DNA from: Siphlonurus alternatus | Taxonomy: Eukaryota > Arthropoda > Insecta > Ephemeroptera > Siphlonuridae | NCBI GenBank assembly: GCA_949825025.1 | Contig: OX463784.1 | Coordinates: 17,116,124-17,180,123 of the forward strand | Reading direction: 5' to 3' | DNA: 64,000 bases | In this document: in pieces, positions 48,040 through 62,502 of the stretch | Position numbering within the stretch: the stretch's first letter is position 1 | How the letters are laid out: each line of letters opens with the position of its first letter | Position numbers and translations under genes: made by a program | Notes under the pieces: model-generated | Told to the model about the DNA's origin: nothing | What the model saw: the letters and a program-made list of their open reading frames with translations, nothing else | The model's database searches: none

Positions 48040-51000
48040 CTGTAAAGAGAAGGTGGGTAAGTCAGTTATTCTTGAATATAACTACTAAGAGATAAGAACC
48101 TTCAACCTTACTGCATCAAATAAGACAGGTTGTAATCCAACTTACTGTTAGAGGCTAGAGGATACATATAGATGACAAAAGGCAGGCATTGCCGACTTAA
48201 GTATTCCTATCTAGATTTCAGGAGAGTTGGGTGCATGACTCAAAGGCTACAAGTATCATGCAAAGCTTAATTGGGAAGAAAGGCACTGGGGTACGAGAGT
48301 CATATTGATATATTGTGTTTTATTAGGTTACTAGACCCTGTATTTTAGGTTGTTTTTGCAGTCATTTCTATAGAGGCTTCAAGTTAGTGCGCTTCTGCTG
48401 CGCAACTGTTGTTGCTAAGGTCCATCTTGCACTTGAAAATTAAGCAAAGTGTTTTTTTAACTTCTCTTGGTTATAAATCAAGTAAAAAATCTAAATCTTA
48501 TATTATCTACTGTAGTTTTCAGTTTGGACCAAAGTTCCGTAAAGGAATTTTCCCTAAATAAAACCAAGAATAAAAAATCTTATTCTTGGTGAAAAAACAA
48601 ATTCACGTTTTTTTACATAGGTTTGGTATAGCGGGTGGGAACACCAAAAAATCAGCTGACTTAAAGCCTCTATTTGTCATATAGGCTTTCATGTTTTCTG
48701 TTTCTACTATTGTATTTTCAGCCTATGAAAGATTTAATAAAATATAAGTAAATACATTTTGATCTAATTAAATAAACTTTTTCCTCTATTTTTTCCCAAA
48801 TTTTCTTTAAAGCCAAAGAGTTTGATCAACTTGTAGCCTTGTGATGTTGAACCCACCTCATCAAATGGGCAGTCAAAAAAGAGCTCCTGGATACATCGCC
48901 TTGCTGAGAGACGGTACGAACAGTTGGCTAGCAGAGCACACACGTCCGAGTAGAGACACACGTCATGGAAACTCTGAGGGAACTTCTGCTTCAGCCTGAC
49001 GGAACAGAGAAAAAATATACTCTATCAGAGGAAGCATTTGAGACAGGGTCCATGAAAGCATCCTACACTCTGTCACTTTTAAGGATAAATTTAGGAAAAC
49101 ATCCAAGTGATATTATTTAAGGTTTGAACAATAAATTTAAATAATGTCAAGGAATCAAATTCTAATCTCTATTTTGATAACCTACATATTTTGACTTAGA
49201 AACACTAATTTTTTAATTTTCTGTTACATTTTTCTAACAGTTTTGACAGATTTTTTAAATGAAACCTCTAATAAAATTGATGTAACGCCAGAACATGCAA
49301 AACAAAGAAAAAGACTTCCAGCAGTTTGATTTCACAGGAAATGGGGAAGAGCTTGGACTTACTGCAGAAGTACTTGTCGAGATGACTTTGCCCACACAGG
49401 GTTTGCTAGCCGCTCTATGTGTTTTATGATCTCCTTCTTGACCGCGTGTTTGCTCAGAGCTGCAGCCTCCTCCTCTGTTCGCTGAGACACACCTACGAAC
49501 ATCGGGGAAATATGTCAAGGAAGAAATTCCTAGTGAATATAACATTTATAAATTAAATTGAGACCTCACTCTATTATTTCAAAAATATGTTTTACGGAGT
49601 AAAGATAATACTGTAGATTGTTAAGAGAAAAATTTGAAGGTAACTGATGATCAACAACTAACTGGCATTTGTGGGGTTTCAGAGTTAAATTACCCAAAGT
49701 AATTGGAATAAAATTTTCAGTTTGTTAGTACTCCCCCCCCCCTTTTTCCTCCCCAAATTTTAATATGGATTACCATTTTTTTTTTAAGAATTATATAGTG
49801 ATTAGTCTAGATAAAACATCCCTGTAACCACACTTGAAAATACCATTTTTAGTAACATAATAACTTGACAAGACACAATTTGATTTTTACTAACACCCTT
49901 TTACTTTTTACGCTACCAGCTCGACAGTTATTAACAGATAAAAAATGCCCTTTTATTTTACTCACCTAGGTCTAAGCTGCTCATACTGGAGGCACTGTTT
50001 GGTGTTGCCGTGGTAGCCAGCAGTGCTGCGGCTCTCTTTCCCAGCACGGGACTATCACCCAAACACAGCCTCTCACCACTGCTCTCTGTGTCTGTACCAG
50101 AGACAAGGGTTAGGACAACACACAAAGTTGAGGATTTGCTTACTACAAATATATATTTTTTAATATTTTATTGCTTACAAAATGTTAATTAAATATTGGG
50201 ACAATTCAAAAACATAAAATGTACAACAATTCACACACAACCTCACAATAATTTCAAGTATGTTCGAAGTTTTAGCTTTACAAAGTTTAAAATTTAAGGA
50301 TTAATTTTAACGTTTAACACTTAAAATAACAACAAAAGAACAATAAAAAATAAAAACCAAAGTCAATAATTATTCAGAATCTATACAGATACACAGTAAT
50401 ACAAGTGAAAACAGCATTGAAACAACCTTTTCCCAAATTATCACATGAAATTACGTGACTAGTCCTACTGGTTATATTAACAACTACAACACTCCAATCA
50501 GCTGACCTGTTCGAGTGCGGTGAGATCCGGTGCTGACCCTCCTGCCCCTGCCTGGCTGGAGGGACGGGGCGGGGGGCCTGGCCGCACACGAGAGGCAGCG
50601 TAGGGCATCGTGCTCAGAGCCACCGTCCGGAGAGGCATCACTGTCTGAGAGAGAGCTGACCTCGCGATCCTCCTGATCCGTGCCTGCAAGAGAAAAGTCA
50701 TGTTTTTATGTGCTTGAATTGAGCCTTTTTAACAAAATAAAAAATTGTCAGATAGAAAGAAACACCAGTAATTAAAGCTAGTAAATTTTACATTTTGATC
50801 GTACTTACTTGTTTTGATCAGATTTATTATAAGTATGAATGTAAATCTGAAATAGCTGACCAAAAATCAATTGGAAAGCTCATACAGTATATTATTATAA
50901 TCTAAAATTTGTTTGACTAGGATATTTAATAGAGTGCTGGTAAGAATAGCTATCGGTACAAACATATGTTACAGATATTAGTAATTTAGTATAACTTCTT

Positions 51001-54000
51001 TTAATTAAATAAGAAAATACAGTAATATTAAGCAAAAAGAAAAACAAATTACTCTTTTGATAAAGAATTAAATTATACAGTAGATTCATACACAAGAAAC
51101 TACCTTAAACTACTTCATTACATATAGGAATAGTTCTAGACAATTCAGTGTACTAGAAGAAGCCACCTGGTGGTTACATCCTCAACTAACTCACCAGCCT
51201 CCTGCACCTCCTCCAGTTCACTGAAGGACTCAGGTCCCCTCTTCCGTCGTTGAGGGCGAGGCTGTGACTGCTTACGTTCCTCGGGGAAGATCACAGAGAT
51301 TTCTCGAGGTAGGGCTATGCCGCGGTAGCAGGGCCCAGGGTGCTGCGGGGTGGGGTGAGTGGGGGGCCGACTGCACACCGAAGTGAGGGAAGACGCCACG
51401 CGACGGAGGGGCACATCCAGGTCAGGTAAGCTGCAATGTGGGTTGTATTTAGACCTGTGTTTAATTAATCAAAATTTAAAAACTTGTAATTTCACATAAC
51501 CTTTAATACAGTATAAATTTAATTGAAAGTATGAGAATATGTGATTTGGCTTCATATTGAAGCATTTTATTGGTAACAAAGCTGTCAACACCGTTTGTAA
51601 AACAATTGATTTACAATTCATTCTATTTACTTTCATTGAAAATTTTGTAATATTCTTTTAAGCATAGTATTTTTTTATCGTAGTATTGATTGGAAGATAT
51701 GAGAAGTTTATTTGATATACATAATTTTATTGATATATTTCACAATACCTAGGAGGTGATGAGTGCCTAGCCAGGGCATGTCTTGACCTGTTTTCATCTC
51801 CGAGAATATCTGACGCCAAGGATTCTGAGTAGAGAGGAGGACGGAAGCGATGCATGGCACGTAGAGCAGCGAACCCTTGGATGTCTTGCCAGCTGGCACC
51901 CAGTACTGCACGGTCTACCTCTCTGATGATCTCACGATCCTCTGTGAAACAAACAGTTGTGTCAAGTGTTGAGTTGGCCTGGTTTCTGACAAGAATATTT
52001 GCAACGCTCTGGTTGAATAATAAATAAAAAGGAATAAATCATACAAATATTATTTAATCTTAAAAACATAATTAAAGATGATTCTACTGTCAGAGAACTT
52101 GCAGATAAAATTATAATAGATAAAATAACATACATACATAACATGACGCCATATCCCTTTACGGGGTAAGCCAGCAGCATTATTACCTCGGCCGTCTACA
52201 AATTGCCCTCCAAAGCACTCGATTCTTGCATACTCCACTTGCTTCAGAAATACTCATAACACTCTTTTGCCTTCTGCACTCTCTATTACACTGTGTACTT
52301 TTAACACTTCTGTTCTTCAAACATTCTGCAATCACATCCAACCAAACCTTTTTAGGTCTACCTAATCCTTTCATACCTGGTACACTACCTTTAAACACCT
52401 GTTTTGCAATTCGTTCATCACCCATTCTCTCAACATGTCCAAACCAACGTAACAATTTAAATAAAATAAATCACAATTGACCAAACTCACCCTGGGTGGA
52501 GAGAGCTCTTGTCCTGGCAGTCTCTCCCCTCACCTTCTGCCCTACAGATCGCAGGGTGCTCAGGGAGGCAGAGCTGGGGATGGGGCTCAACGTCTGTACC
52601 CTATCACTGCAATAACAAGATGGGTTAGTACATGGAATAAATTTGAAGTAAGGTAATCAAATGAAATTGACAAGCATTGCTACATTAAATAAACATTAAA
52701 ATAATGAGCTCGTAGGTAGCAACAAAGTAAAAAAATCATTAGAAAACTAAGAAGGTTCATGAAATTGAAATCATCAATGGAAGCTTTACAGAGAATTATT
52801 TAGCAATTTAGCATTCAGTCCAATCAAGTAAGAGTATTAATATGGTAATGATCAAAAAAAATTCAGTTTTGCCTTTAGGGGTGAGGACTTAGAAATTCTA
52901 TGCTATTACTATGCTATAACAAACGACTTTAGTTATTAATTTTGAAATCAATTATTCCAACATCAGTAGAATTACCACATGCATCTTATATGACCAAGGT
53001 TAAAAACTGAAAGACATACCCAATGACAGGCTTGCCGATGTTGTAGTCATCACAGGAGCTGACCCCACTGTCAGTGCAGCTGTTAGAACGACTTTTGTCC
53101 ACCGGGGACGTCCCGCTGGTACTTTGGGTGTCGGGAACGTTGAGAAACTGTCTTGCCGTCTTACCATTCTCCACCTTCCCTTCTTCTATTTCTCCTTCCT
53201 TCATTTGACTTATCATTTCTAAATGTACTGGACTAGTATTAGCCATGACACCTTTCTTTCTTACACGAGTTTCTTTATTAGTTTTTATTAACATATTTCC
53301 AGGACCAAAAAATGTTTGTTGTTGTTGTAATAATTTCTTATTATTTTCTTCAATTAAACTATTTCTTCTAGGTACATCAGATGTATTATTATATATTTTT
53401 ATATCTCCTTTACTTTCACTTAAACTTCTTTGATGATGTTTTGGTGCTCTTGGTGGTTTTGAGTGTGGTAAAGTTTGTGATCTTCTATGTGATTGTTGTA
53501 TTTTGATTGTAACAGGTGGAGGAAGAATAGGAACTGGAGATATAGATCCAATTCCAGATTCTCTTCTTGGAGAACTAGTACTAGTTGTGTGTTCACGAAG
53601 GACTACAGGGTTAACAAAACCACGTTCGGACATATCTTCATCAATTTCTTCGTCTGTGTCAATGTAGAAATGAGCAGCCCAAGATGCAGCACTTTGGGAT
53701 GAACATTGGCTAGTGGAACGTTTTCGTCGAGATTCTCGTAGTTCTAGAGTGATTTCCTCAGAGTCTCTGGCCAATTCTCCATCCACGGGAATCGCTGGTA
53801 GTCCTTCTTGACCGTCGAGAACAGGGAATCTGTCGTCCCGAGCGTGGCGGACGCAAACCCAACCTGAAGGACACAGAAAGAAGGTTTTGTTAGTAAATTG
53901 ACAGAGCCTGTTGGAATATTATTACTGTATACTGTTATAAAGTAGACTGTGTAAAGCAATATTACACTTAATTTGAGTCCCATAGAGATGACTGTAAAAA

Positions 54001-55501
54001 AAATAAATAAATAAATACTGTATTTTTAACAGATACAGGTGTTATTTAGTGAAAAAAAAATCAAGCAAAAAAATAAATAAATAAAATAAAATAAATAAAT
54101 AAAAAAGTGGGGGGGAGGGGGGCACTTTTGAAGATATTTTTACAAAAAATCCCAAATATTAGCATACAAATATTTTCACTAAATTCCCTACTATACACAT
54201 CTGCTTCTACGCCCTTACCTGACTTATCAAGCTCTGCTGCCCCCGGTTGTGTCGTGGCCACTAAAGCACAGGCGTAGAATGCAACTGCCCTGACTCCGTA
54301 ATGTGGACTCTGCTCTGCTAGACTGACAAGACAGTCCGTCAAGGTGAGGGCACAGTCCCCAGGGTCGTCTGCCTCCGAGGTCAGCAGGGTCAGTCCGCCA
54401 GGGGAGGAGCACACGTGAGCCACCGCCCACAGAGACGCCTTCAGAGAGACAATGTCGTCTTCAGAAACACAAGCCCCGCAGCGAATCACCTGAAAGATGA
54501 CATTCAGATTTAGTCTGTGAAATTTATTTAATTGTGATATTTTCACTGTTGGTACTGTATGGGTAAATTAGAGTGGGACTACTAGGGTTTAGAGAATTCT
54601 GTAGCATTTTAGGGTTAGGGTTTTTGTTATACATAGAATCCTTTATCGTGATGAAGATTCTGATTTTGTTGCCAAAACATATATGTACATAGGTAGGCAA
54701 AGGAATTGAAAAAAGATTTATAGTATTTGGAGATTTCAAATAATTTAAAGAAACCTTGTAATACCTTAGTTTCAAAAATAGACAATGGACTTTCCTGCCA
54801 TTTAGAAATAAACCAATAAACAAACAAATATACTAATTTCAGTACTGAAGTAACACGAGATGATTTGTTTGATTTTTCAGCTTTTATTAATGCGTAAACA
54901 GATTGTACATTCTCACATATGTACATATAACGTGAATGAACATACTCTAAAGTTGAAGCTATAATTTCTGCTGGCCTACCAACCCCCCTCACCTGACAAT
55001 GCCTCTTCAGTGTTGGGGTCTCTCTCGCCAGAAGTTCAAGTCCCCGGGCGTGTTGAGCCAGCTGGCCAAACAGGTGAGGAGGAACAAAGACGTCACGCAC
55101 CACGTGCTTGGCGTTGCTGAGTCGGCCTGTGTAGGAGCCTCCCTCGCCTTTCTGGTGCAGCGTCAGAGCGTCGTGCAGAGAGGCCTCCACTATGTGAACG
55201 TACCTGCAGGAAAATTTGGATGTTGAGTTAATGAGGTCAGATTGAAATAGAATTTATGTACCATTTTCTTTTTCTTTAAATTATTATGATTAATGTAAAT
55301 GATAATAATAATACAACTAACTATTAATTTGTTTAAATGTGACTTGTAACATAATAATAGTTTATACTGTTTATAGGATATATATATATATATTTTTTTT
55401 TCATTGAAAACAAAACTATGAATCTAATACTGTAAATAAAAATAATATAAATAAAAAAATTCAAACAAAAAATAAACAAATAAAAGAAGTAAATAAGTAA
55501 G

Positions 55502-55596
<95 letters not shown>

Positions 55597-58500
55597 ACAA
55601 ACAAACAAATAACATCCTTACTTGTTGTTGAAGACATTGTTCCACCTCTGCAGCTCGTGGTTGACAAAGTTGGCGTCATGCAGGTATGAGAACCCTGACG
55701 GCAGGGAGAGAAACCTGACGAGCAGCAGAAGGCCTCGGTCACCAAGGTGCAGCAACGAAGGTCTCAGGGCTACCAGCGCTTCCAGGTACGGCTGTGAAAT
55801 GGATTAACATTCAGTGTTACAGTACATGACATCTTATGAGCACACAAAATACAACATATAATTGGTAGATTTTCATTTTAAGTATGGTATAGAGTGGGTT
55901 CAGTAAGAAGAGCTAGGAAGGAAACAGTATACAAGCTAGACACATTTATAGAAGGGGAGGAAAGAATTAATTTGCATTAACTGTTCATATTTTATAGCAA
56001 CTTTTATTAATTCTAAAATCGAAAAGGGGTTGTAATATTTAATGAAGATTTGTTAAGGAGGGAGAAAAAGGAAGGGGGAGGGGACACTTAACTTTACTTT
56101 TTTTTTTACAACATACTAATATAATGAAAATAAACCATTGACTAATATTTAATTGGTTTAACATGCTTTACTATATAACAAGCTATTCAAATTAAAATAA
56201 ACCCTTCCTTCATGCTTGTGGTTATTTTCCTAGATTAGCGAGGGAACTCGTCTTACCTTGTGGTCACAAGCCTCGTCTAGGACGTCTGAGGCAGCGAGAG
56301 AGACGGACAGGCTCGTGTCGTAGAGCTGCATGACCAGCAACTCCACACCCCACTTGGCGAAGTCAGACACCCTGGCTCGCACAAGCACCAACAGGAAGCG
56401 AGTGGCATAGAGTCGAGAAGCCTCCACTGGAGACTTGAGTACCTTTCCCAGGATCACCCTGAACAGCACGAGATGAAATGGTTAAAAAGAAAGATATACA
56501 CTAATACATTGCAGTATTGGATTCTTCTTTCTCATGCAGAAAATAAGTGAGATTCTGCATTTTAATTTTGTCCTTTCAAGGAAAAATTTAGCATGTTTCT
56601 CTCACCTTGGCATTCCGTCAATATTGTAGTCAAGGCTTGATACAATCAGCTTGACGTAACAGTCATGGTTGGTGCTCACAACCAGCTCCAGCAACCTGTG
56701 TAGGACAATACGAATGAGTGAAATATATTCTCGAGCGAGAAGAATGAGAGGGACAAATTGTCCCTCCTTCTCATTTTTCTGATTGGAGGGGAAATTAGGA
56801 GAGGAAAAGTATGAGATATTAGCTCAAACCAAATTAATTCATGAGGGAAAAAATAAAAATTAAAGTCTTGATTCTTGTTTGATTGTGTATTTATAATCAC
56901 ACCTAGTGAAAAGCTTCAGCAGAAGATGTTTTTGCAATCACTCACCTTTGGAAGATGCCTGCATTCTCCAAGGCCTTGACTCCCCTACTGTGGTGTGCCA
57001 GACGTCCAATGAACAGGAAGTAGTCCTGACACATCGAGTGGGTCACATGATGGGGACTGAAGAGGCAGTCGTGGGCACTCTTGGAGCTCTGGATGGCGCC
57101 TATCTGCTCCGAGATGTCGCAGAGAAGCTCCGCTAGCGCTCGACTGCCCTCACCCTGAACAAGGTAGTGGAAATTGGTCAGTGTTACACTTCTGTGTAAA
57201 GACTTACATATATGATTTGGTTTATCAACAAAACAGAACATTTGAGTTTTAGATGATGAGAGTTTTAATTAATGACCAAAGACTGAACTCAGAATCCTCA
57301 TTTATGATAGGAAGTTCTTTTATAATTTTCCACTTTCTTTCAACCATAAAGATATACATGTTGATATTATTTTAAAATCAAATTGAGTGCAAACTCAATC
57401 ATCAATGATATTTTCTCCAATATAAGTAAGTTTACTACTGTAAGTTTTTTCTAACTATATTTCTCCCATTTTCCATTATACTTATGAAAACGGGAAATGT
57501 CCTTCATTTATTTTTTATTACAGTATGTAACTAATAATGAATATCAATAAATTAATACAATGGGAACAAAAGAAAACAGTTAATCTCAGTCAGCATGACA
57601 AAGTCTTCACCCACCTCATCAGCGTCCACAAGAAAGTCGAGCAGTTCGCAGCCAGCCAGAGTGTAGGGGTGCGAGTGTTTCTGTCCCTGCTTGAGACGGC
57701 TGAACCGGTTGCTGCTCGGCTTGTAGTACTCAACGAGACGTCGGATGAATGTCTTCTGATTGGAGTCCTCAAGACGCTTGAACGAGTCACTACGACTCTG
57801 TGGGCGGAAGAGAAAAATATTAAAAAAAAACATTAGGCAAGAATTGACAAAATGTTAAATATTTTTTAATATGCATTAGTGCCACTATATACATATAAGA
57901 CCTTCTCTTTTTTTTTACTAGCAAGATAATCTAATACTGTATACAGTATATGCTTGGTATTATCTATAAATAGCAAGATCATAATACTACGAATATTGCT
58001 TCTTATGTCTTCCTCATATTATAAATTGCTGTTGCTTTGGCATACATCTTTAACTGATGGGGGCATACATGACCAAAATGTGTCAATTGCCCCAAAATAC
58101 CAACCAATCATCTTTAACTAACAGTAGTTTCAGTTTAATTTTTTTAAGGAGTGGAACTAACTTTCAATATCAATTAATGTTAAGCCAAAAAGTACCAGCA
58201 ATTTCTTTAAAAAAATCTAAAAATTACCTTGAGGATGGCTCTTATCACGTTCCAATTCCAGAAGAAAGGATCTTTGTTGGACAAGACGACGGAGTCCTTT
58301 ATGTTGTCTTCACTGTCTTTCACCACCATCTGCGAACATATTGACAACAAAATATAACCAAAAATTAAACCTGCAGTGGCTGGTATATCAATAACATCTT
58401 ATAATAATAATAATAATAAATAATTATAAGAACATTTAATTCGAGCGAAGCAAGATTTTTTTTAGACAAAGATACAACAAGAAAAAGTTATATGTGGAAG

Positions 58501-61500
58501 TCAAATTATTTTTAATGATTATTTACTGAAAATCATCAAAATTCCATGATTTTTTATCACAATTTGTAAAATTCCACGAGTTTTTCAGTGAAAATAAATT
58601 CCCTGATTATTCCAGGTTTTCCATGATTTCCAGATTGCTATACACCCTGCGATACAATGTAAACAAGAAGATACTTAAAAAAAAAATGGTACATGCTCCT
58701 CAGATGACTCAGATGTACAAGTACTGACCTGGTAAAGCTGTGTCTTCGACAGTTTGCTTCCAGGTGGGTTGTCCCTGGGCCAGGACCCTGAGAACTGAAG
58801 CAGCTGGTCCAGGAAGAGGCTGCAGGGGGCGGGACGTCGCTTGAACATCGCGTGGAGCCGGGACAACGTGGAGAGAGCGTAGAGGGCTCGCTGACGAGAG
58901 CAAGGGCTGCCTGAGCCGCTGGCGTGTGCGAGGAGGCTGGGGAGACTGGGCATGGCACACCGGCAGCCAGTAGGAAGCAGCACGTGAACCAGGTGTAGCA
59001 GCTCACCTGGGGGATGGAGTTAAATATGTAGATGGTTTTCTTATATATTATATAATAATATATTACTCCTTTGATCCCCTATTTTCAATTTTAGTTTTAA
59101 TACAGTATGGCATTTAGAACAATTTTATCCATTATAATTTTATTGGGTTAAATATTGTGATATTCTAATGTAAAGGAAATTATTAGTAAATGCAAATAAC
59201 TTTTAAAATTAAACTATACCATTTTATGTTCTGTTTTGTTTTCAACTTTTTTCATAACACACACTACATACAGTACTTGTGAATAAAAATACCACCAAAT
59301 CATAATTAATTATAAAGATAAAATAGCTAATATTAAAATTGATACGGGAGAGGCACTATTTTTTTAAAAAACTGATAAACTTACCTAATAAAATTGCTGC
59401 TCGAAGAGATATGAAGGAATCACTTGTAACTATCACCTCAACTAAAGCTTCTAACAAACCAGCAGATACAAAAGAATATAATAACAATGAAGAATGAACC
59501 TCAACTAAATTGGGTCTAAATTTAGATAAATTAGGTAAAATAGCCTTTCCTTCTGCCGCTACGAAACCTTCCGTTAATCTCCACGAGTCCTGCATTTTAG
59601 AAGGATCAACTGCTTCTAACGCTACACTTGCTTCGTCAGTCCATGATGGTAATGGTAATCCTAATAAATCATATAATAAATCTAACACAGCCTTTCTAGC
59701 TTCTAATTGACGTAATGTTAATACATCAACTAATGATTTTAATCCAGAATTTGGTGTAGGTTGACAGAAATGTAACATTCCAGGAAATGAACGTAATATT
59801 GATAGTAGAGCTAGTCGAGCACAGTTGAGACGATTTTCTCTATCATCTTTCTCTCTGTTGTCATTCCCCCAGCCTGTATGTCGGTAATGGAAGTCACTGT
59901 AAGGAGCTGCTAGAATGGTGAGATCTACACGAGCACTTTTCCTAGTTTCCGGACGTGTTAATAGAAACAATAACACTCCTGCCAAGGCCTCTGTCACTCG
60001 AGGAGGGTGGGCGTCGAGAATGTTTCGACTGACTGCGGCAACACCACCACATGTTATGAACACATCAGGGTTCAATATACCTGGAACAAAAGAAGGAAGA
60101 CTTGTTTAATATGGATATTAAGAAACATGTTAATTATTATGAATTACCTTAGCTAAACATTAATGCATGTAGATAGGTAGATACACAACAGTTCTGTCAA
60201 AATTTATATTTTCATGTCAAATTTTCAATGTTGTATCTAAATTATTATATGGTAATTCCCCATTTCCCTCTCCTCCTTACAATATTAGATTTGAATATCT
60301 ACATCAAATATAAATTGTCTTTTTAAACTTAAAAAATAAATTAGACGAAACAATAAAATTTAACACATTTAAACATTTTTTAAAGGCATACACAGTGAAA
60401 ATTGAATCTTGTCAAAATTAATCCACTTATTATTACAAAAAGTCTAACCTCAAAAATTATCTTTTTGAATTACATTCCCCCCCCTTCCCCCCGCACAAGA
60501 TGCTATATTTTTTTTTCTGCTACTCCCATACTTCCTGGCAATCTAGATCATTGTATGCAACCCCAAATAGTTTGAATAATTTTTTTAAATCCAACGCAGA
60601 CTTATTTTAATTCCAGCGCAGACTTACACATTTCCGAGAGCAGAGCCAGGCAGACTCGCAGCATTCTATCTCTCTCCTCGGCGCCTCCGTTGGCAAGAGA
60701 GGCGAGGGAGCGCGCCAGGTCTCGAGGAAACAGCTGGGGGGCGTGCAGCAGCATGCGGCGACACACCCTCATGGCCTGGATCCTCTCCATGTCATTCTTC
60801 AGCACCAGGTCCAAGCTCCTGCAACAACAATTTAAACGTCATACCTATATACTCTTGGAGACTTCAGAGAAATTTCTAAAAAATAAAAAAAAAGCATTGT
60901 TTAAAAAAACAATACCGGTACTTAAGTTACATTAATATGCTAGTCTTGAATATTAACTTCCAAGGGACAAACCTAGGACATCATAATTACAGTATGTTAC
61001 TATGTAAAATTGTAATGTAATAATTTCTATTTTTATATATATGTAATTTAAAATATAGTAAATGCAGAACAAAAATTATTTACATGACTATTGATGGGGC
61101 GTGAGGAACACACAATTAATAAAAGGGCCTGCAAGTTATATTACAGATACTTAAAGTAAAGGGTCTACTACAAAAAAGACAGCAAAAAAACGAGGTAGTA
61201 TTTTTTAAAATTAGTTCCAGTGCTCCTACATACGGAACTGAAATCCAAAAGATTCCATCTCACATAGGTTCTCCAGAAAAAAATTCCAGTCAGAGAGAAC
61301 GCGTCATTTAACATGGGGCCTTACCTGAAAAAACAACCTCGAATATCTCGAAAAAATACAACGTTAGGTGGTATGAAAAAAATATAGCCATGTTCAATGG
61401 CTCGAGCTTTAACCAAAAGTTGTTTAAAAAAACATACATTCTCGAATCCGTTTTCCCGTCATAAAATCAAGAAAAACTCTTTTGGGAATTAACATGGGAA

Positions 61501-62411
61501 ATTTTCTTGATTTTTTTACGGAAAAATGGATTCGAGCGAATTTTTTTTTATTCGTTTTTCTGTTAAAGCTCGGGTCATAGAACATTGTCATATTTTTTTC
61601 ATATCACCTAACGGTGTATTTTTTTGAGATATTCGAGGGTCTTTTTTAGGTATTTAGGTAAGGCCTCATGTTAAGCGATGCGTTCACTCTGACTTTGGAT
61701 TTTTTTTCTGGAGAACCTATGTGAGATGGAATTTTTTGGATTTCGGTTCCATATGTAGGAGCACTGGAACTATTTTAAAAAAATGCTAACTCAGTTTTCA
61801 TTTTTTGACATCAGCTGATAGGAACTCTACTTTAAATGAACTTGTTTGCAAGGTTTTACCCCTCCTCCTTTTCCCCAAACTCAAAATATAATAAGAGACT
61901 AAAAACGTAATGTTCCGTTTTATTTCCAATTTAACATAATTCTCAGTATAATTTTAACTTCTTCTAGAGAAAATGTTGTTTTTCCTCAACACATTTTTTT
62001 TAATACAAAATCTTTATGTTTGAAGGTTAACAAAATAATTACTCTCATCATCAAACAGATCTTTACCTTGCTATCAGAGCTGGCAGGTTGAGTCTGACAA
62101 GTGCAGACACGTCTTGCTCATCTCTTAGCAAGTAGCGCACCGTGCGCAGGCCAGCAGCCCGGACCTGCGTGGCCTCGTGCACTAACGTCACACGCAAGCT
62201 GCAGGGAGATTAGATCAAATTAAATACAGTAAAGTCAAACGAGCTAGGGTCAACGCCTCAAAAATTCCAGAAGTGACGAAAATTAAGTACAGTTTTGCTT
62301 TATTTATTTATTTATTTTTTTTTGTATGTAGTCACAATGTACAGTACCAAATGGTATTTAATGTGAATAAATAAATAAATAAATAAATGAATAAATAAAT
62401 AAATAAATGAA

Positions 62412-62502
<91 letters not shown>

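Noticed and set aside
50010..50192. Plus-strand frame over a rictor exon
   Set aside because: Antisense shadow of the minus-strand coding exon; the same holds for the other plus-strand frames between 47,600 and 63,200.
55333..55745. Frames with Phe-Ile-Tyr-Leu repeats
   Set aside because: Translation of the (AAAT)n repeat; the same applies at 62,312-62,588.
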